Below, piece by piece: positions 50,901 through 59,236 of a stretch of DNA of 64,000 nt; position 1 is the first letter of the stretch; each line of letters starts with the position of its first letter. The DNA comes from Ramlibacter rhizophilus (GTDB lineage: Bacteria; Pseudomonadota; Gammaproteobacteria; Burkholderiales; Burkholderiaceae_C), in the NCBI RefSeq assembly GCF_004681965.1, contig NZ_SMLL01000003.1, positions 678,704-742,703 on the forward strand, given 5' to 3'. The position numbers were made by a program, and so were the translations under genes. The notes beneath the pieces were generated by a model. The model was not told the DNA's origin, searched no databases, and worked only from the letters and a program-made list of their open reading frames with translations.

Positions 50901-52946
50901 ATGCCAACCCCATCGCGCGGCACCGCCGCGATCCGTACCCTGGCCCTCACCGGCGCCGCCGCCGGCGGCAAGACCACGCTGGCCGAGGCCCTCCTGGCCG
51001 CCACCGGCGCCATCGGCGCGGCCGGCAGCATCGAGCGGGGCAGCACCGTGAGCGACCACGACGTCCTCGAGCGGCGCATGCAACACTCGCTCGTCGCCTC
51101 CGTCCTGCACCTGGACCACGGCGACACCCGAATCCACCTCATCGACACCCCCGGCGCGCCGGACCTGCTGGGGCAGGCGCTGCCCGCGCTGGAGGCGGTG
51201 GACACCGTGGCGGTCGTCGTCAATGCCGCCACCGGCATCGAGCCCATGGCCGTGCGCATGATGGACTATGCGGCGCAGCGGCAGCTCGATCGCTTGATCA
51301 TCGTCAACAAGATCGACGGCGGCAGCGACCTGCAGGCCCTGCTGGCCGAGCTGCAATCGACCTTCGGGCGCGAATGCCTGCCCGTCAACCTGCCGGCCGG
51401 CGACGCCAGCCGGGTGGTGGACTGCTTCTTCAGCCGCGAGGGCGAGGCCGACTTCTCCAGCGTCGATGCGGCGCACCGCGCCCTGGTCGAACAGGTGGTG
51501 GAGGTGGACGCCGGCTTCGTCGAGCGCTACCTCAACGACGGCGACGTGGACGCCACCGAGCTGCACGCGCCGCTGGAGCAGGCCCTGCGCGAAGGCCATC
51601 TCATCCCCGTGTGCTTCGTCTCTGCGCGCACCGGCGCGGGCGTCCCGCAGCTGCTGGAGGTGATCGACAAGCTGCTGCCGCATCCCGGCGAAGGCAACCC
51701 GCCGCTGTTCCTGCGCGGCGAGGGAGAGGAGGCCGAGCCCGTGACCGCGAGGCCCGAGCCGGACCTGCACGTGCTCGCCCATGTCTTCAAGGTCACGGTG
51801 GACCCCTACGTGGGCAAGCTCGGCATCTTCCGCATCCACCAGGGCACCGTCACGCCCGGCAGCGAGCTGTACATCGGCCACGCCCGCAAGCCCTTCAAGG
51901 TCGGCCACCTCTTCATGCTCCAGGGCAAGGACCACGTGGAAGTGACGCACGGCGTGCCGGGTGACATCTGCGCCGTTGCCAAGGTGGAGGACCTGCACCA
52001 CGACGCCGTGCTGCACGACGCGGCGGAAGACGAGCACATCCACCTCAAGCCGCTGGCCTTTCCGGTGCCGGTGCACGGCCTGGCCATCGCGCCCCGGCGG
52101 CGCGGGGACGAGCAGCGCCTCTGGGACGTGCTGGGCAAGCTGGTGGACGAGGACCCGTGCCTCAAGCTGGAGCGCGACGCCAACACGCACGAGACCATCG
52201 TCTACGGCCTGGGCGAGCTGCACCTGCGCGTGCTGCTGGATCGGCTGCGCGAGGTCTACAAGCTGGAGGTGGAGACGCATCCACCGCGCATCGCCTACCG
52301 CGAGAGCATCACCGCACCGGCCGAGGGCCACCATCGGCACAAGAAGCAGACCGGCGGGGCGGGGCAGTTCGGCGAGGTGTTCCTGCGCGTGGAGCCGCTC
52401 GGGCGCGGCGAGGGCTTCGACTTCGTGGACCAGGTCAAGGGCGGCGTCATCCCCTCGCAGTTCATGCCCGCGGTGGAGAAGGGCGTGCGCCAGGCCCTGG
52501 CCGAAGGCGTGATCGCCGGCTACCCAGTCACCGACCTGCGCGTCGTGGTCTACGACGGCAAGCACCACACCGTGGACAGCAAGGAAATCGCCTTCGTCAC
52601 CGCCGGCCGCAAGGCCCTCATGGCGGCGGTGCGCGAGGCCCGGCCCGTGGTGCTGGAGCCCGTGGTGGACGTGGAGATCACCGCGCCGGAAACCGCCATG
52701 GGCGACATCACCGGCGATCTTTCCTCGCGGCGCGGGCAGGTCAACGGCACCGCGCATGCGGCGGCCGGGCAGATCGTGGTGCGCGGGCAGGCGCCGCTCT
52801 CGGAGCTCATGACCTACCAGTCGCGGCTGAACGCGATGACCAGTGGGCAGGGGCGCTTCACCCTGGCGCTGTCGCACTACGACCCGGTGCCCGGCACCGT
52901 GCAGCAGGAGCTGGTGGGCAAGTACAAGGTGCGCGATGAGGAGTAG
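50901..52946 (+). CDS. Elongation factor G-like GTPase (EF-G paralogue)
   Basis: A 681-residue translational GTPase. G1 is GAAAGGKT (18-25), G3 is DTPGAPD and G4 is NKID (136-139). Domain II, III and IV segments follow, with IVYGLGELHLRVLLDRLREV and HKKQTGGAGQFGEVFLRVEP. G1 and G2 are more divergent than in canonical FusA, as in the 'EF-G-like' group whose role is uncertain (ribosome recycling or regulatory). ATG 50901 has GAGGAGA at 50888-50894. The stop overlaps the PAP2 gene start. Confidence 0.88.
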   Translation: MPTPSRGTAAIRTLALTGAAAGGKTTLAEALLAATGAIGAAGSIERGSTVSDHDVLERRMQHSLVASVLHLDHGDTRIHLIDTPGAPDLLGQALPALEAVDTVAVVVNAATGIEPMAVRMMDYAAQRQLDRLIIVNKIDGGSDLQALLAELQSTFGRECLPVNLPAGDASRVVDCFFSREGEADFSSVDAAHRALVEQVVEVDAGFVERYLNDGDVDATELHAPLEQALREGHLIPVCFVSARTGAGVPQLLEVIDKLLPHPGEGNPPLFLRGEGEEAEPVTARPEPDLHVLAHVFKVTVDPYVGKLGIFRIHQGTVTPGSELYIGHARKPFKVGHLFMLQGKDHVEVTHGVPGDICAVAKVEDLHHDAVLHDAAEDEHIHLKPLAFPVPVHGLAIAPRRRGDEQRLWDVLGKLVDEDPCLKLERDANTHETIVYGLGELHLRVLLDRLREVYKLEVETHPPRIAYRESITAPAEGHHRHKKQTGGAGQFGEVFLRVEPLGRGEGFDFVDQVKGGVIPSQFMPAVEKGVRQALAEGVIAGYPVTDLRVVVYDGKHHTVDSKEIAFVTAGRKALMAAVREARPVVLEPVVDVEITAPETAMGDITGDLSSRRGQVNGTAHAAAGQIVVRGQAPLSELMTYQSRLNAMTSGQGRFTLALSHYDPVPGTVQQELVGKYKVRDEE

Positions 52947-53676
52947 GGCGCAGCACCGCTTCGACCCGCGCGCGCTCTACGCCCGCTACGGCGAGCGGGT
53001 CGAGCTCTGGACGGTGGCCCTCATCCTCCTGGTCGCCGCTGCGCTCTGGGCCTTCGTGGCCCTGGCCGGCGAGGTGCTGGAAGGCGACACCCACGCCATC
53101 GACCAGGCCATCCTGCTCGCGCTGCGCACGCCGGGACAGCTGGACGACCCGCTGGGCCCGGGCTGGGTCGAGGAGCTGGGGCGCGACTTCACGGCCCTGG
53201 GCGGCGTCGGCGTGCTGGCCTGCATCACGCTGGCGGTCGCCGGCTACTTCCGGATCCAGCGCCTGCACCGCGCCATGTGGCTGATGCTGGTCGCCGTGGG
53301 CGGCGGCCTGGTCCTGAGCACGCTGCTGAAGATGGGCTTCGACCGCCCGCGCCCCGAGCTGGTCCCGCACGGCTCCATCGTCTACACGGCGAGCTTTCCC
53401 AGCGGCCATTCCATGATGGCCGCCGTCACCTACCTCACCCTCGCCGTGCTGCTGGCGCGTGTGCAGGAGCGCATGGCGGTCAAGTCCTACGTCCTCACGG
53501 TGGCGGTGCTGGTCACGCTGGCTGTGGGCACCAGCCGCGTCTACCTGGGCGTGCACTGGCCCACCGACGTCCTCGCCGGCTGGACGGTAGGCGCGGCCTG
53601 GGCCCTGTTCGTCTGGCTGGTCACGCGCTGGCTGCAGCGGCGCGGGCAGGTGGAGGGCGAGGGCGAGGGGGCATGA
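52936..53676 (+). CDS. PAP2-family membrane phosphatase
   Basis: A 246-residue membrane protein with about six helices. The three PAP2 motifs are complete: KMGFDRPRP, PSGHSMMA and SRVYLGVHWPTD. Relatives act on phosphatidate, undecaprenyl pyrophosphate or phosphatidylglycerophosphate at the outer face of the inner membrane. The ATG overlaps the EF-G-like stop by 11 bp. The C terminus is Glu/Gly-rich (QVEGEGEGA). The substrate cannot be assigned; recycling of undecaprenyl pyrophosphate is one possibility. Confidence 0.88.
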   Translation: MRSRAQHRFDPRALYARYGERVELWTVALILLVAAALWAFVALAGEVLEGDTHAIDQAILLALRTPGQLDDPLGPGWVEELGRDFTALGGVGVLACITLAVAGYFRIQRLHRAMWLMLVAVGGGLVLSTLLKMGFDRPRPELVPHGSIVYTASFPSGHSMMAAVTYLTLAVLLARVQERMAVKSYVLTVAVLVTLAVGTSRVYLGVHWPTDVLAGWTVGAAWALFVWLVTRWLQRRGQVEGEGEGA

Positions 53677-53769
53677 GCCCCCGCAAGCGGGCCTTGTACG
53701 CCGACGCTGACAGCGGCCATCTCGTTCGTCCCACACCGCAATGGCTCAGCCAGTCAGAGGATGAGCCCC

Positions 53770-53949
53770 ATGCAAGTTGCGGCACACAGCAGATTTGTCA
53801 CCCTCACGGTCCCTGACCAGCGGCTCTGGGTCCGCGTGCTCGCGTTCCTGTTCCGGGCCCCGGTTCCCAAGGTCAAGCGCGACTTCATCGCCACCACGGA
53901 TGCCCACGGAGAGTGGCAGTTGCAGGAGTGCTCGCTGGGCGAGTATTGA
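53770..53949 (+). CDS. Small hypothetical protein (59 residues)
   Basis: A short open frame with strong G/C at third codon positions, as in the neighbouring genes. It begins MQVAAHSRFVTLTVPDQRLW and ends EWQLQECSLGEY. A GAGG lies about 10 bases upstream of ATG 53770; an in-frame ATG at 53761 is also possible. There is no recognised domain, signal peptide or membrane helix. It lies between the PAP2 gene and an array of REP repeats. Confidence 0.5.
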   Translation: MQVAAHSRFVTLTVPDQRLWVRVLAFLFRAPVPKVKRDFIATTDAHGEWQLQECSLGEY

Positions 53950-53980
53950 AGCGCAAATTCGCCTGGGGCCACTTGCGTCC

Positions 53981-54113
53981 CATCCGTTTGCCCTGAGAAC
54001 GTCGATGGGCCGCGGCCGCAGACATCCCCTTCCCATCCGTTTGCCCTGAGCTTGTCGAAGGGTCTGCGCAAACCTTCCCTCTCCATCCGTTCGCCCTGAG
54101 GTTCTCTCGAAGC
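53981..54113. repeat. Array of three direct REP-type repeats
   Basis: Three copies in the same direction begin CATCCGTTTGCCCTGAG at 53981, the same at 54034, and CATCCGTTCGCCCTGAG at 54084, about 50 bp apart. The middle copy has the full CTTGTCGAAGGG end; the others are degraded at that side. It is the same family as 32983-33091. They fill the gap before the Bug-receptor gene; no other feature is seen in 53950-54225 apart from the upstream region of that gene. Confidence 0.8.
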
Positions 54114-54225
54114 GCCTGAAAGCCTTCCGCGCGGCTTGCCCCTCAGTGCAAACCCCCGTGCCGCAGGCGCCCAGCCTCCCTACAGTCCGGCGCGGACAGT
54201 CCCGTCGTACCCACCAGGAGCCTTC

Positions 54226-55218
54226 ATGCCCATTCCCCGCCGCCGCGCCCTTGCCAACCTCGCCGGGCTCGGCGCCCTCGCTGCCTTCGGCCCCGCGCTG
54301 GCCCAGGGCGCGGCGTATCCCAGCAAGCAGATCAACCTGGTGGTCTCCTACCCCGCCGGCGGCGACACCGACGCCCTCGCGCGCCTCTACGCCGAGAAAC
54401 TCGCCGCCCGCTTCAACCAGCCCGTGGTCGTGGAGAACCGCCCTGGCGCCAGCGGCACCATCGGCAACGCCTACGTGGCCAAGGCCGCGCCGGACGGCTA
54501 CACGCTGCTCTTCACGCCCAACACCATCTCCATCGCCACGCTGGTGATCAAGGCCGGCCCGAGCGGCCCGGCCTATGACGCGGTCAACGATTTCACGCCC
54601 ATCATCCAGGCCGGCAGCCAGTCGCTGTTCCTGGTGGTGAACACGGCCACCGGCGTCACCAGCGTGAAGGAACTCGTCGAGGCCGCCAAGGCCGGCAAGA
54701 TTCGCAGCTACGCCAGCCCGGGCAGCGGTTCACCCATGCACATCCTGGGCGAGACCTTCAACAAGGCCGCCGGCGTGCAGATCGCGCAGGTGCCGTATCG
54801 CGGCAGCGCCCCGGCCATCGTGGACCTGGTGGGCGGCCACATCCCCTTCATGTACACCACCCTCGGCCCGGTGGCCCAGCACATCGCCTCCGGCAAGCTC
54901 GCCGCCATCGGCGTGGCGGACGCCAAGCGCTCGCCGCTGATGCCCAACGTGCCCACGCTGGCCGAGGCGGGCTATCCCGACGTGCTGGTCGGTGCGTGGC
55001 AGGGGCTCATGGGGCCGAAGGGGCTGCCGCAGAACGTGGTCCGCACGCTCAACACCGCGATGAACGACATCATCAAGATGCCGGATGTCATTCCGCGCAT
55101 GACCACCATGGCGCTGGTGCCGGTGGGGGGGGAGCCGGCGGTGCTGGGGCGGGCGAATGCGGAGGATCACAAGCGGTACTCGAAGCTGATTCAGGAGTTT
55201 GGGATTCGGGCGGAGTAG
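54226..55218 (+). CDS. Bug-family (TctC-like) tricarboxylate/solute-binding protein
   Basis: A 330-residue periplasmic receptor. The signal peptide PRRRALANLAGLGALAAFG ends near ALAQ (about residue 26); it carries RRRA, a possible twin-arginine form. Mature landmarks are YPSKQINLVVSYPAGGDTDA, ENRPGASGTIGN and YRGSAPAIVDLVGGHI, the core of the Bug family, which is hugely expanded in Bordetella and relatives. No TctA/TctB membrane genes are beside it, so it is an orphan receptor. The ligand is unknown (carboxylates or amino acids are common). AGGAG precedes ATG 54226. Confidence 0.92.
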   Translation: MPIPRRRALANLAGLGALAAFGPALAQGAAYPSKQINLVVSYPAGGDTDALARLYAEKLAARFNQPVVVENRPGASGTIGNAYVAKAAPDGYTLLFTPNTISIATLVIKAGPSGPAYDAVNDFTPIIQAGSQSLFLVVNTATGVTSVKELVEAAKAGKIRSYASPGSGSPMHILGETFNKAAGVQIAQVPYRGSAPAIVDLVGGHIPFMYTTLGPVAQHIASGKLAAIGVADAKRSPLMPNVPTLAEAGYPDVLVGAWQGLMGPKGLPQNVVRTLNTAMNDIIKMPDVIPRMTTMALVPVGGEPAVLGRANAEDHKRYSKLIQEFGIRAE

Positions 55219-55270
55219 TTGAGCCGGCGCATGTCTTGGGGAGTGAGTTGGCTCCTTAGGTGGCGTTAAC

Positions 55271-55826
55271 TCGTTCGTGGCTAGCCGGGTCTCGCCCCGG
55301 CGGGCGACCTACTTTCTTTTGCTTCGCCAAAAGAAAGTAGGCAAAGAAAAGGCGACCCCGGTGGCCGTGTCCCTCTTCACCGCTGCGCGGTGAAGAGGGA
55401 CACCTGCGGTGCTCGGACGGCGGGGGAAGCGGGCCAAACTCGCCCTGCGGGCTCAGACACGGCCCGCTTCTTTTTCCCCGCCGCCCTGCGCTCCTCGGCA
55501 CGTCCACAGGGGAGGGGGGCGGGCCATCGCTGCGCTCGGCCCCGACTAGAACCCGAGGACACGGCCGCAGGCCGTGTCGGTCCCTCTCTGCCGCCCGTGT
55601 GGATGCGCCTGCGCCGGAGGGCTTCGGCCGGAACAAGGGCCGCGTGCTGTCTGAGCCCGCAGGGCGAGTTTCACGCGGACCCCGGCCGAAGCGCTCCGGC
55701 GCAGGTTGCCCCGCGGCGAAGCCGCGGGGTCGCAGCCACCCGGGTCGCCTTTCTTTGCCTACTTTCTTTGGCAAAGCAAAGAAAGTAGGTCGGCCGCCGG
55801 GCCGAGACCCGGCAAGCCACGCATGA
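55271..55826. repeat. Large palindromic repeat element (about 556 bp), no intact gene
   Basis: The ends are long imperfect inverted repeats: 55271-55358 and 55742-55826, both carrying TTGCCGGGTCTCG-like and CGACCTACTTTCTTT sequence. The left end holds an inner hairpin AAAGAAAGTAGG / CCTACTTTCTTT. Just inside, GTGTCCCTCTTCACCG (55367-55382) pairs perfectly with 55388-55403 (16 bp, five-base loop). A further inverted pair (AACTCGCCCTGCGGG and CCCGCAGGGCGAGTT) lies near 55438 and 55660. Open frames inside are by-products of these palindromes. The left end recurs at 63920-64000. Confidence 0.82.
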
Positions 55827-55993
55827 AGCGATTCACCGCCAGCGCAAGCCCATCAAAGCAAACATGAGTTGGCTTCCAACCTTCACCCCGGAGGAGGGCT
55901 GGGATCGAGCCGGTGAGAAGTCGCCCGGCTGGCGCGGACGCGCGCTTCGCGGCATCGGGGGCCTCGGCACGAAGACGCGTGGAAGAAGTTGAC

Positions 55994-56081
55994 GAGCCTT
56001 ACCCCCGGCACTGGCTACACAGTTAGGGCTGCTTGGTTCCCCACCTGACCCGTTTGGCCGCTTCACCATGCGGGGAGGCCC
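55994..56081 (-). ncRNA. ffs: Signal recognition particle 4.5S RNA
   Basis: The minus strand holds the SRP RNA core GGTCAGGTGGGGAACC followed by AAGCAGCC: the GGAA tetraloop, the symmetric and asymmetric loops, and the GCAGCC strand of domain IV that binds Ffh. Relative to the E. coli core, two base pairs are swapped (CC/GG to GG/CC), which keeps the helix. The ends pair: GGGCCT at the 5' side (from 56081) with AGGCTC at the 3' side (to 55994). Length is about 88 nt; both ends are approximate. A TACAAT box lies upstream. It sits beside dnaX, as in other betaproteobacteria. Confidence 0.88.
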
Positions 56082-56091
56082 GTCAGGGGCG

Positions 56092-56097
56092 ATTGTA
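56092..56097 (-). promoter_or_regulatory. Promoter -10 of ffs
   Basis: TACAAT on the minus strand (56097-56092) lies ten bases before the inferred 5' end of the 4.5S RNA. No reliable -35 was identified in the GC-rich sequence upstream. The divergent dnaX gene has its own TAGAAT at 56157-56162. Confidence 0.6.
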
Positions 56098-56170
56098 GGC
56101 GAGGCGGGGGGCGGCTCTGCCTGGGACCACGAAGGTTTACACCCCACCCCGGCCCGTAGAATCGCCGCCC

Positions 56171-58126
56171 ATGTCCTACCTCGTGCTGGCCCGCAAATAC
56201 CGTCCGAAGACGTTCAGCGAGATGGTGGGGCAGGAGCATGTGGTGCAGGCACTGTCCAATGCGCTGACGCAGCAGCGGCTGCACCACGCCTACCTCTTCA
56301 CCGGCACGCGCGGCGTGGGCAAGACCACGGTGTCGCGCATCCTGGCCAAGTCGCTCAATTGCCAGGGGCCGGACGGGCAGGGCGGCATCACCGCGCAGCC
56401 CTGCGGCGTGTGCCAGGCCTGCATGGACATCGACTCCGGGCGCTTCGTGGACTACACCGAGCTGGACGCGGCCTCCAACCGCGGCGTGGACGAGGTTCAG
56501 TCCCTGCTGGAACAGGCGGTGTACAAGCCGGTGCAGGGGCGCTTCAAGGTCTTCATGATCGACGAGGTGCACATGCTCACCGGGCATGCCTTCAACGCCA
56601 TGCTCAAGACGCTGGAGGAGCCGCCCGAGTACCTCAAGTTCGTGCTCGCCACGACGGACCCGCAGAAGGTGCCGGTGACGGTGCTGTCCCGCTGCCTGCA
56701 GTTCAACCTGCGCCCCATGGCCCCCGAGACGGTGCAGGAGCACCTGGCCCGCGTGCTGGAGCGCGAGAGCGTGCCGGCCGACGCCGCGGCGCTGCGCCTG
56801 CTCGGGCGCGCGGCGCGCGGGTCCATGCGCGATGCGCTGTCGCTGTCGGACCAGGCCATCGCCTTCGGCAGCGGCCGCATCGAGGAAGCCGCCGTGCGCC
56901 AGATGCTGGGGAGCGCGGACCGCAGCCATGTGTTCCGCCTGCTCGATGCGCTCGCCCGCGCCGACGGCCGCGAGGTGGTGGACACCTGCGAGCAGCTGCG
57001 CCTGCACGGGCTCTCGGCCGGCTCCACGCTCGAGGAGATGACCGCCGTGCTGCAGCGCATGGCGGTGCTGCAGGCGGTGCCCTCGGCGGCCGATGACACG
57101 GACCCGGAGGCGGCAGAGATCGCGCGCCTCGCCGGGCTCATGCCGGCCGACGAGACGCAGCTTCTCTACAGCCTGTGCCTGCATGGCCGCGCCGAGCTGG
57201 GCCTCGCGCCCGACGAATACGCGGCGCTCACCATGGTGCTGCTGCGCCTGCTGGCCTTCAAGCCCGCGGCCGAGGCGGCCACGGCGGAAAAAAAAACTCT
57301 GCCTGAGCCCGTGAGGGCGCCTGCGGCTGTGCCACTCCCTCCCCCTCTGGGGGAGGCTAGGGGTGGGGGCCCGCGCGCCGACGGTGCAGTGGGTAGGGGT
57401 GGCCCCCATCCCAGCCTTCCCCCAGGGGGGGAAGGAGCGGAGGCCGAGGGCCCGCGCGCCGACGAAGCAGCCGGTGGGGGTGGCCCCCATCCCAGCCTTC
57501 CCCCAGGGGGGGAAGGGGCCGAGCCGGAGGACCCGCGCGCCGTCGCCCCCGCCCCGCCCGGCCAGGTCGTCCCCGTGGTCGATTCCGCAGCCGCCCCGGT
57601 CCGTCGCCCCGGCGCCGTACCCGACGGCCGCCCCGCCACACCGGTCGTCGGCGTGCCGGTGCGCCAGGCGCCCGAGCCCGCCCGCGAGTCGTCCTATGCG
57701 CAGCGCAGCGCCACGTCGTTCACGCCGAGCGAGGAGGGCGACTTCTGGCACGCCACCGTGCAGGCCCTCGTGGCGGCCGAGGCCGTGACGGCGCTGGTGC
57801 GCGAGCTGGCCCTGCAGTCGCAGCTCGTCGCGCGCGACACCGACCACTGGCTGCTGCGCATCGAGCGCGAATCGCTCAACCAGTCCAGCACGCGCGAGCG
57901 CCTGCAGGCGGCGCTGCAGGGCGCGGGCTTCGCGGTGACGCTGGGGGTGGAGATCGGCCCGGTGAGCGACAGCCCGGCGCGGCGCAATGCGCACGCGGCC
58001 GCCGAGCGGCAGCGCGCGGCCGAGGAAGCCATCCACGCGGACCCCTTCGTGCAACAGATGATGCGGGACTTCGGCGCGAGAATCGTGCCCGGAAGCATCA
58101 AGCCGGTGAACGGCACCCACAGCTAA
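56171..58126 (+). CDS. dnaX: DNA polymerase III subunits gamma and tau
   Basis: A 651-residue clamp-loader subunit. Domain I has Walker A GTRGVGKT (45-52), zinc cysteines C64, C78, C81 and C84, and Walker [11 protein letters not shown]. Sensor 1 and the arginine-finger region ([12 protein letters not shown]) follow. Domain III ends at about residue 365 ([11 protein letters not shown]). Codons 373-375 hold nine adenines, a possible slippage site for a short gamma form. The linker is then built of repeat-derived 27-residue units (about 400-453). Domains IV-V (about 510-640) bind helicase and polymerase alpha. ybaB and recR follow as usual. Confidence 0.95.
   Translation: MSYLVLARKYRPKTFSEMVGQEHVVQALSNALTQQRLHHAYLFTGTRGVGKTTVSRILAKSLNCQGPDGQGGITAQPCGVCQACMDIDSGRFVDYTELDAASNRGVDEVQSLLEQAVYKPVQGRFKVFMIDEVHMLTGHAFNAMLKTLEEPPEYLKFVLATTDPQKVPVTVLSRCLQFNLRPMAPETVQEHLARVLERESVPADAAALRLLGRAARGSMRDALSLSDQAIAFGSGRIEEAAVRQMLGSADRSHVFRLLDALARADGREVVDTCEQLRLHGLSAGSTLEEMTAVLQRMAVLQAVPSAADDTDPEAAEIARLAGLMPADETQLLYSLCLHGRAELGLAPDEYAALTMVLLRLLAFKPAAEAATAEKKTLPEPVRAPAAVPLPPPLGEARGGGPRADGAVGRGGPHPSLPPGGEGAEAEGPRADEAAGGGGPHPSLPPGGEGAEPEDPRAVAPAPPGQVVPVVDSAAAPVRRPGAVPDGRPATPVVGVPVRQAPEPARESSYAQRSATSFTPSEEGDFWHATVQALVAAEAVTALVRELALQSQLVARDTDHWLLRIERESLNQSSTRERLQAALQGAGFAVTLGVEIGPVSDSPARRNAHAAAERQRAAEEAIHADPFVQQMMRDFGARIVPGSIKPVNGTHS
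57288..57318 (+). promoter_or_regulatory. Candidate programmed slippage site in dnaX (gamma form)
   Basis: Nine consecutive A (57288-57296) fall in frame as GAA AAA AAA ACT. A shift of -1, or one extra A in the transcript, leads to AAC TCT GCC TGA, with a stop at 57304-57306, giving a product of about 378 residues. One missing A also stops soon (TGA at 57312-57314). Both cut just after domain III. A small GCCC-GTGA-GGGC hairpin lies at 57307-57318. Nine A is also the slippage run known in Thermus dnaX. Function here is inferred. Confidence 0.65.
57332..57528. repeat. Palindromic repeats embedded in dnaX, with 81-bp tandem duplication
   Basis: One inverted unit (57332-57372, CCTCCCCCTCTGGGGGAGG) is followed by two direct units (57401-57435 and 57482-57516), each starting GGCCCCCATCCCAGCC and containing CCTTCCCCCAGGGGGGGAAGG. 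The direct units sit in an 81-bp tandem repeat (57367-57447 and 57448-57528), exactly 27 codons, encoding [15 protein letters not shown] twice. The same repeats are non-coding at 18513-18621 and coding at 26893-26971. Confidence 0.88.
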
Positions 58127-58138
58127 AGGAAACCCACC

Positions 58139-58471
58139 ATGTTCAACAAGGGACAGCTTGCCGGCCTCATGAAGCAGGCCCAAACCATGCAGGACAACCT
58201 CAAGAAGGCGCAGGACGAACTCGCCACCATCGAGGTCACCGGCGAGTCCGGCGCCGGGCTGGTCAAGGTCACCATGACCTGCAAGCACGACGTGAAGCGG
58301 GTCGAGATCGACCCCAGCCTCCTGGCCGACGACAAGGACATGCTGGAAGACCTGGTCGCCGCCGCCTTCAACGCCGCCGTGCGCAAGGCCGAGGAGACCT
58401 CCCAGGAGAAGATGGGCAAGATCACCGCCGGCATGCCGGGCCTGCCCGGCGGCATGAAATTCCCCTTCTAG
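58139..58471 (+). CDS. ybaB: YbaB/EbfC nucleoid-associated protein
   Basis: A 110-residue DNA-binding protein with the family pattern: N-terminal helix [20 protein letters not shown], a beta hairpin [20 protein letters not shown] and a C-terminal helix with [13 protein letters not shown], ending [12 protein letters not shown]. It binds DNA as a dimer and is nearly always encoded between dnaX and recR, as here (12 bp after dnaX). AAAGGAA precedes the ATG. Confidence 0.96.
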   Translation: MFNKGQLAGLMKQAQTMQDNLKKAQDELATIEVTGESGAGLVKVTMTCKHDVKRVEIDPSLLADDKDMLEDLVAAAFNAAVRKAEETSQEKMGKITAGMPGLPGGMKFPF

Positions 58472-58518
58472 ACCCGCACAGGGAGCCCCGCTCCCGACCA
58501 CCTCCAGGCCCCAGCCCC

Positions 58519-59106
58519 TTGCCATCCCCCACCCTCCCCGCGCTGATCGAGGCCCTGCGCCGCCTCCCCGGGGTGGGGCAGAAGACGGCCTCGCGCATGG
58601 CCTACCACCTGCTGCAGCACGACCGCGAGGGCGCGCAGCTGCTGGCCCAGGCCCTGCAGCAGGCGGCCAGCCGCATGCGCCACTGCGCGCTGTGCCACAC
58701 CTTCACCGAGGACGAGGTCTGCGAGACCTGCCGCAATCCGCAGCGGGACCGCAGCAAGCTCTGCGTGGTGGAAACCCCGGCCGACCAGGCTGCCGTGGAG
58801 CGCACGGGCGCGTTCCGGGGCCTGTATTTCGTGCTCATGGGCAAGCTCAGCCCGCTGGACGGCATCGGCCCCAAGGACATCGGCCTGTCCACGCTCTTCG
58901 AGCGCGCCACGGCCGGCGAGGTGCAGGAGGTCATCCTGGCCACCAACTTCACCGCCGAGGGCGAGGCCACGGCCCACGTCATCGGCGAGGCGCTCAAGGC
59001 CCGGGGCCTGAAGGTCACGCGCCTGGCGCGGGGCGTTCCGGCCGGCAGCGAGCTCGAATACGTGGACCTGGGCACCATCGCCCACGCGCTGGTGGACCGG
59101 CGCTGA
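58519..59106 (+). CDS. recR: Recombination protein RecR
   Basis: A 195-residue protein of the RecFOR pathway that helps load RecA at gaps. A helix-hairpin-helix [18 protein letters not shown] opens the protein, the C4 zinc finger is [16 protein letters not shown], and the Toprim domain has [14 protein letters not shown] and GIGPKDIGL. The start is TTG at 58519, the only in-frame start giving the family N terminus; the ribosome site is weak. It is the end of the dnaX-ybaB-recR unit. Confidence 0.95.
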   Translation: MPSPTLPALIEALRRLPGVGQKTASRMAYHLLQHDREGAQLLAQALQQAASRMRHCALCHTFTEDEVCETCRNPQRDRSKLCVVETPADQAAVERTGAFRGLYFVLMGKLSPLDGIGPKDIGLSTLFERATAGEVQEVILATNFTAEGEATAHVIGEALKARGLKVTRLARGVPAGSELEYVDLGTIAHALVDRR

Positions 59107-59236
59107 GCCCCCGCGGGCCGCCCCGAGGCGGTGTGATTTCGTGCGGCGAATCCACGGTGGAAACCCCAAGGGGGATGGTCCCGATGCCTGCGCCGGGGAC
59201 CCTTGGCTAAGCTGGGTTCCCACCAGGAGAGGAGCC

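Noticed and set aside
55390..55788. Open frames of up to 132-172 codons inside the palindromic element
   Set aside because: They are found on both strands over inverted repeats, mirror each other and carry no known motif.
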